A stretch of 7,244 nt of DNA from Cyclobacteriaceae bacterium (GTDB lineage Bacteria > Bacteroidota > Bacteroidia > Cytophagales > Cyclobacteriaceae), in contig WGED01000153.1 in assembly GCA_015492915.1 (NCBI GenBank), positions 1-7,244 of the forward strand, read 5' to 3'. How positions within the stretch are numbered: position 1 is the stretch's first letter; every line of letters starts with the position of its first letter. A model generated the notes under the pieces. It worked only from the letters and a program-made list of their open reading frames with translations, was not told the DNA's origin and made no database searches. The position numbers and the translations under genes were made by a program. Shown here piece after piece: positions 4,594-7,244 of the stretch.

Positions 4594-7244
4594 TTATTGG
4601 AATGAAACCACTTCTTCACTGAGCTCTGCGATGGCCTCCATGCAGATTCTTTCGAAAATCTTTATCTGGTTCTCTAATATGGCAGAATCGCCTTGGCGGG
4701 CATTGGCCTCCATTTCTACGATCAGGTCTTTTAATTGATGAATTCCCATGAATGCGATGGAGGGTTTCATCTTGTGGAGAAGATTGGCCGCTTCCTCCAG
4801 TTCGTTATTAGAAAAATGGTCCTTGATTTTCGACAGATCAACAGGTGTTTGATTGATAAAGGACTGTACCATTTCGACTATGAATTTAGTATCATTATCA
4901 CTCATGGATTTGAGGTAGGAGAGATCGGTCGTTTTTTGCGGATCCTGAGGTGCAATAGTCTGTACACTGATTTTTTTTGAAAACCCTTCCAAATGCATAT
5001 TAGAGATAATCTTATTCCTCAATGTTTCAGGCTGGAAAGGTTTGGATAAGTAATCGTTCATGCCGGCACTGAAACAACGCTTGTCATCACCTTTGATGGC
5101 ATTGGCTGTGAGAGCAATAATGGGTACTTTTGATTTAGGATGATTGAAATTGGCACGGATAAATTTAGTGGCCTCAAATCCGTCCATCGTCGGCATCCTC
5201 ACATCCATCAAAATGAGATCATAGTCATTTTCCTTCACTTTTTCTAAAGCATCAAGGCCGTTTTTGGCTTCATCAGGTGTACAGTTCCACTTTTGTAATA
5301 TTTTTTTTGTATACAGGAGGTTCACCTCATTGTCCTCTACCAAAAGCAACCTGTACTTTGACAGATCAAGCTCCTCACTGCCTGTCATTTCAAAGTCTGC
5401 GACTTCCCGTTGACCATTTTCATCATTTTCTGCTGTTCCAATCTCGTAATGCAGATTTACTGTGAATTTAGTGCCTTTACCAACTTTGCTCTCAACTTTA
5501 ATGGTACCGTTTTGCGCTTCCACCAATTGCTTGGCAATAGCCAGTCCGAGACCTGTACCTCCGAATTTACGGGTAATGGCGGCATCGCCCTGCTCAAAAT
5601 TTTCAAATACTTTCTGCAGCTTATCATCAGGTATCCCTATGCCCGAATCATCCACTATGAACTGAAACAATCCGATTCCGTCTTTCTCTTCAAGCTTGAG
5701 TGCATAAACCTTTACATATCCGCGCTTTGTGAATTTAACGGCATTGCCAATGAGGTTTGACATTATTTGATTCAGCCTAACCGGATCGCCGATCACAACC
5801 TCGTCGATATAAGGGTCAAAGTTCAGGGTAATACTCAGACCTTTTTGCTTTGCGGCGTAATTAAATGAACTGATGAGCGTATTGAAGAATGTCCTGAGGT
5901 TGAAGTTGATACGCTCGAATTTAATATTTCCCGATTCTATGGCTGACAGGTCGAGAATATCATTGATGATAACCTGCAGGTTTTCAGAGGAGGTCTTGAT
6001 GGCGTGGAGATATTTTTTTTGTTCCTCCGTGGCGGGAATCTCCTCCAAAAGGTTCACCATTCCGACGATACCATTGATCGGTGTGCGGATTTCATGGCTC
6101 ATGTTAGCCAGAAACTGCTCTTTGGCCTGCTTGGCTTTGATCAGTTCATCGGAGTGCCTTTTTCTTTCCGTGATATCGACTGATATACCCAGAATATTTA
6201 CATTACCATCTTTATCGGGAAGCGGTTTTTTGGTAGTGTGATACCATCGTTTCTCCCCGTTTTTCAAGATAATGGCCTCTTCGTATTCCAACGATTTTCC
6301 TGTTTCCAATACCGTCTTATCCGTTTCATCATTGAGTTTCAGGTCAATCCGAAATTCCTCCGGATCGATGGCGTTTGGTTCAAGTATTTGCTCTTTGGTG
6401 AGGCCAAAATGCCGGGCGCCGGATTCATTTACCATGATGTACCGGCCGTTTTTATTTTTGACGTAAATGTAATTTGGAACGGTATCGAATATCTGTTGAA
6501 AGAATTTCTTCTGTTCTTCAATCGCTTTATTGGCGAGAATGTTTTGCGTCACATCCACAGCAAATCCGATGAGCAATTCACGCTGGTCTGCCGTGTGCAT
6601 CAGCTTTTTGCCAATGATGTAGTACCGTTTTCTTCCTTTTATCTCCAGTTCATATTCCTTGATGAGCGATCGCTTATTCTTCCTGATGAATTTATCATCA
6701 TTCTCAAGTTCTGCAGAAATCGGCCTCGGATAGATCTCCCGGACTGTTTTGCCCTTTACGTCTTCCAGTCTGAATCCATGAGAATCTTCCGAATTTTTAT
6801 TCAGATAAATAAATTTACCTTCCTCATCCTTGATAAAAATATTGATCGGTAAATAGTCAAAAATTTCATGCATGAAATTCTTTTGATTTACCATTTCCAG
6901 TTCGGCCTTTTTGTGGCTCTTGATCTGGTGAGCCTGATAATACACAATATTCCATGTACGGGCAATCATATTAGTGATCAACCTTATGAAATTCTGATTC
7001 TGAGCAGAGAAAAAGCCGGGCTCCCTTGTATAAGCATACATAATACCTACAGGCTCATTCACGGGGACCAGCGGCACTAAAACTTCTGATCCCGTCGAGG
7101 CTGAGTTTAGCATTTCCCAGATTTCCGCTTTTCGGCCTTCACTCAGATCGCTGTTGCAATAGAGCTTATTACCTTGAATAATGTCGGAAAGAAGATTTTT
7201 TAATTCATTTTTATTAATGGGGACGTCATCCGGATGCTTAAGGT
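4594..7244 (-). CDS. Soluble hybrid histidine kinase (GAF-PAS-PAS-HisKA-HATPase-REC-Hpt), N-terminus beyond the window
   Basis: A phosphorelay sensor kinase; 882 residues are visible and the frame is still open at the right edge. The ATG at 7113 lies inside the GAF domain and is not the true start. Domains in order by minus-strand position: end of a GAF domain (7244 to about 6930), PAS (about 6890-6545), PAS (about 6515-6160, closing in DITERKR), HisKA with FLANMSHEIRTPING (phospho-His at 6096-6094), and HATPase (about 5795-5445). The HATPase carries the N box NLIGNAVKFT, G1 DDSGIGI and G2 GGTGLGL. Next is a receiver (about 5355-5010) with LVEDNEVN, phospho-Asp in LMDVRMP (5205-5203), ALTA and LSKPF. 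Last is a C-terminal Hpt with LLHKMKPS (His at 4776-4774). All catalytic residues are intact. No membrane span is seen in the visible part, so a cytoplasmic signal is likely. The ligand and the final response regulator are unknown, and no output regulator is adjacent. Confidence 0.95.
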   Translation of the reverse strand, partial: LKHPDDVPINKNELKNLLSDIIQGNKLYCNSDLSEGRKAEIWEMLNSASTGSEVLVPLVPVNEPVGIMYAYTREPGFFSAQNQNFIRLITNMIARTWNIVYYQAHQIKSHKKAELEMVNQKNFMHEIFDYLPINIFIKDEEGKFIYLNKNSEDSHGFRLEDVKGKTVREIYPRPISAELENDDKFIRKNKRSLIKEYELEIKGRKRYYIIGKKLMHTADQRELLIGFAVDVTQNILANKAIEEQKKFFQQIFDTVPNYIYVKNKNGRYIMVNESGARHFGLTKEQILEPNAIDPEEFRIDLKLNDETDKTVLETGKSLEYEEAIILKNGEKRWYHTTKKPLPDKDGNVNILGISVDITERKRHSDELIKAKQAKEQFLANMSHEIRTPINGIVGMVNLLEEIPATEEQKKYLHAIKTSSENLQVIINDILDLSAIESGNIKFERINFNLRTFFNTLISSFNYAAKQKGLSITLNFDPYIDEVVIGDPVRLNQIMSNLIGNAVKFTKRGYVKVYALKLEEKDGIGLFQFIVDDSGIGIPDDKLQKVFENFEQGDAAITRKFGGTGLGLAIAKQLVEAQNGTIKVESKVGKGTKFTVNLHYEIGTAENDENGQREVADFEMTGSEELDLSKYRLLLVEDNEVNLLYTKKILQKWNCTPDEAKNGLDALEKVKENDYDLILMDVRMPTMDGFEATKFIRANFNHPKSKVPIIALTANAIKGDDKRCFSAGMNDYLSKPFQPETLRNKIISNMHLEGFSKKISVQTIAPQDPQKTTDLSYLKSMSDNDTKFIVEMVQSFINQTPVDLSKIKDHFSNNELEEAANLLHKMKPSIAFMGIHQLKDLIVEMEANARQGDSAILENQIKIFERICMEAIAELSEEVVSFQ

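Noticed and set aside
6238..6852. 204-codon plus-strand frame opposite the PAS domains of the kinase
   Set aside because: It overlaps highly conserved kinase sequence, and its Phe/Ile-rich translation has no domain or ribosome site.
4594..7113. Kinase starting at the ATG at 7113 (839 residues)
   Set aside because: The frame stays open for 43 more codons to the window edge, and these extend the GAF domain, so the ATG is internal.

Overview
The window looks like a Bacteroidota chromosome segment (Cytophagia/Sphingobacteriia-like; genus not determinable). The signs are A-rich leaders mostly without Shine-Dalgarno sequences, one promoter that fits the Bacteroidota TTTG/TAnnTTTG pattern, a DUF2975 plus YozG-like regulator pair, and a GAF/PAS hybrid kinase of a type common in this phylum. 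Coding density is high. There is no gene-free stretch above 300 bases (the longest are 1-193, 2399-2555 and 4445-4593), and I see no tRNA, rRNA, IS element or CRISPR array.

Left part, plus strand: a SulP-family anion permease (194-1789) is followed after 3 bases by a beta-carbonic anhydrase (1793-2398). They form a two-gene unit that probably couples bicarbonate transport to CO2/HCO3- interconversion. After a 157-base gap comes a stand-alone dTDP-4-dehydrorhamnose reductase (rfbD, 2556-3437), which makes dTDP-L-rhamnose for surface polysaccharide.

Middle part, minus strand: a compact three-gene operon reads toward rfbD. It encodes a four-helix DUF2975 membrane protein (4444-3815), a 70-residue Cro/CI-type regulator (3812-3600), and an unrecognised 51-residue protein (3589-3434) with the only strong Shine-Dalgarno in the window. 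Upstream of DUF2975 lies a good promoter (TATCTTTG, 19-base spacer, ATTG) covered by overlapping inverted repeats, the likely site of autoregulation. The last gene and rfbD share a TTAA in which their stop codons overlap. A weak terminator for the minus-strand operon appears to sit inside the end of rfbD.

Right part, minus strand: a large soluble hybrid histidine kinase (GAF-PAS-PAS-HisKA-HATPase-REC-Hpt) ends at 4594. It runs off the right edge of the window, so its true N-terminus is not visible. No dedicated response regulator is seen next to it.

The most novel-looking element is the small third gene of the DUF2975/HTH operon together with its operator-promoter architecture. The rest is recognisable housekeeping or signalling machinery.
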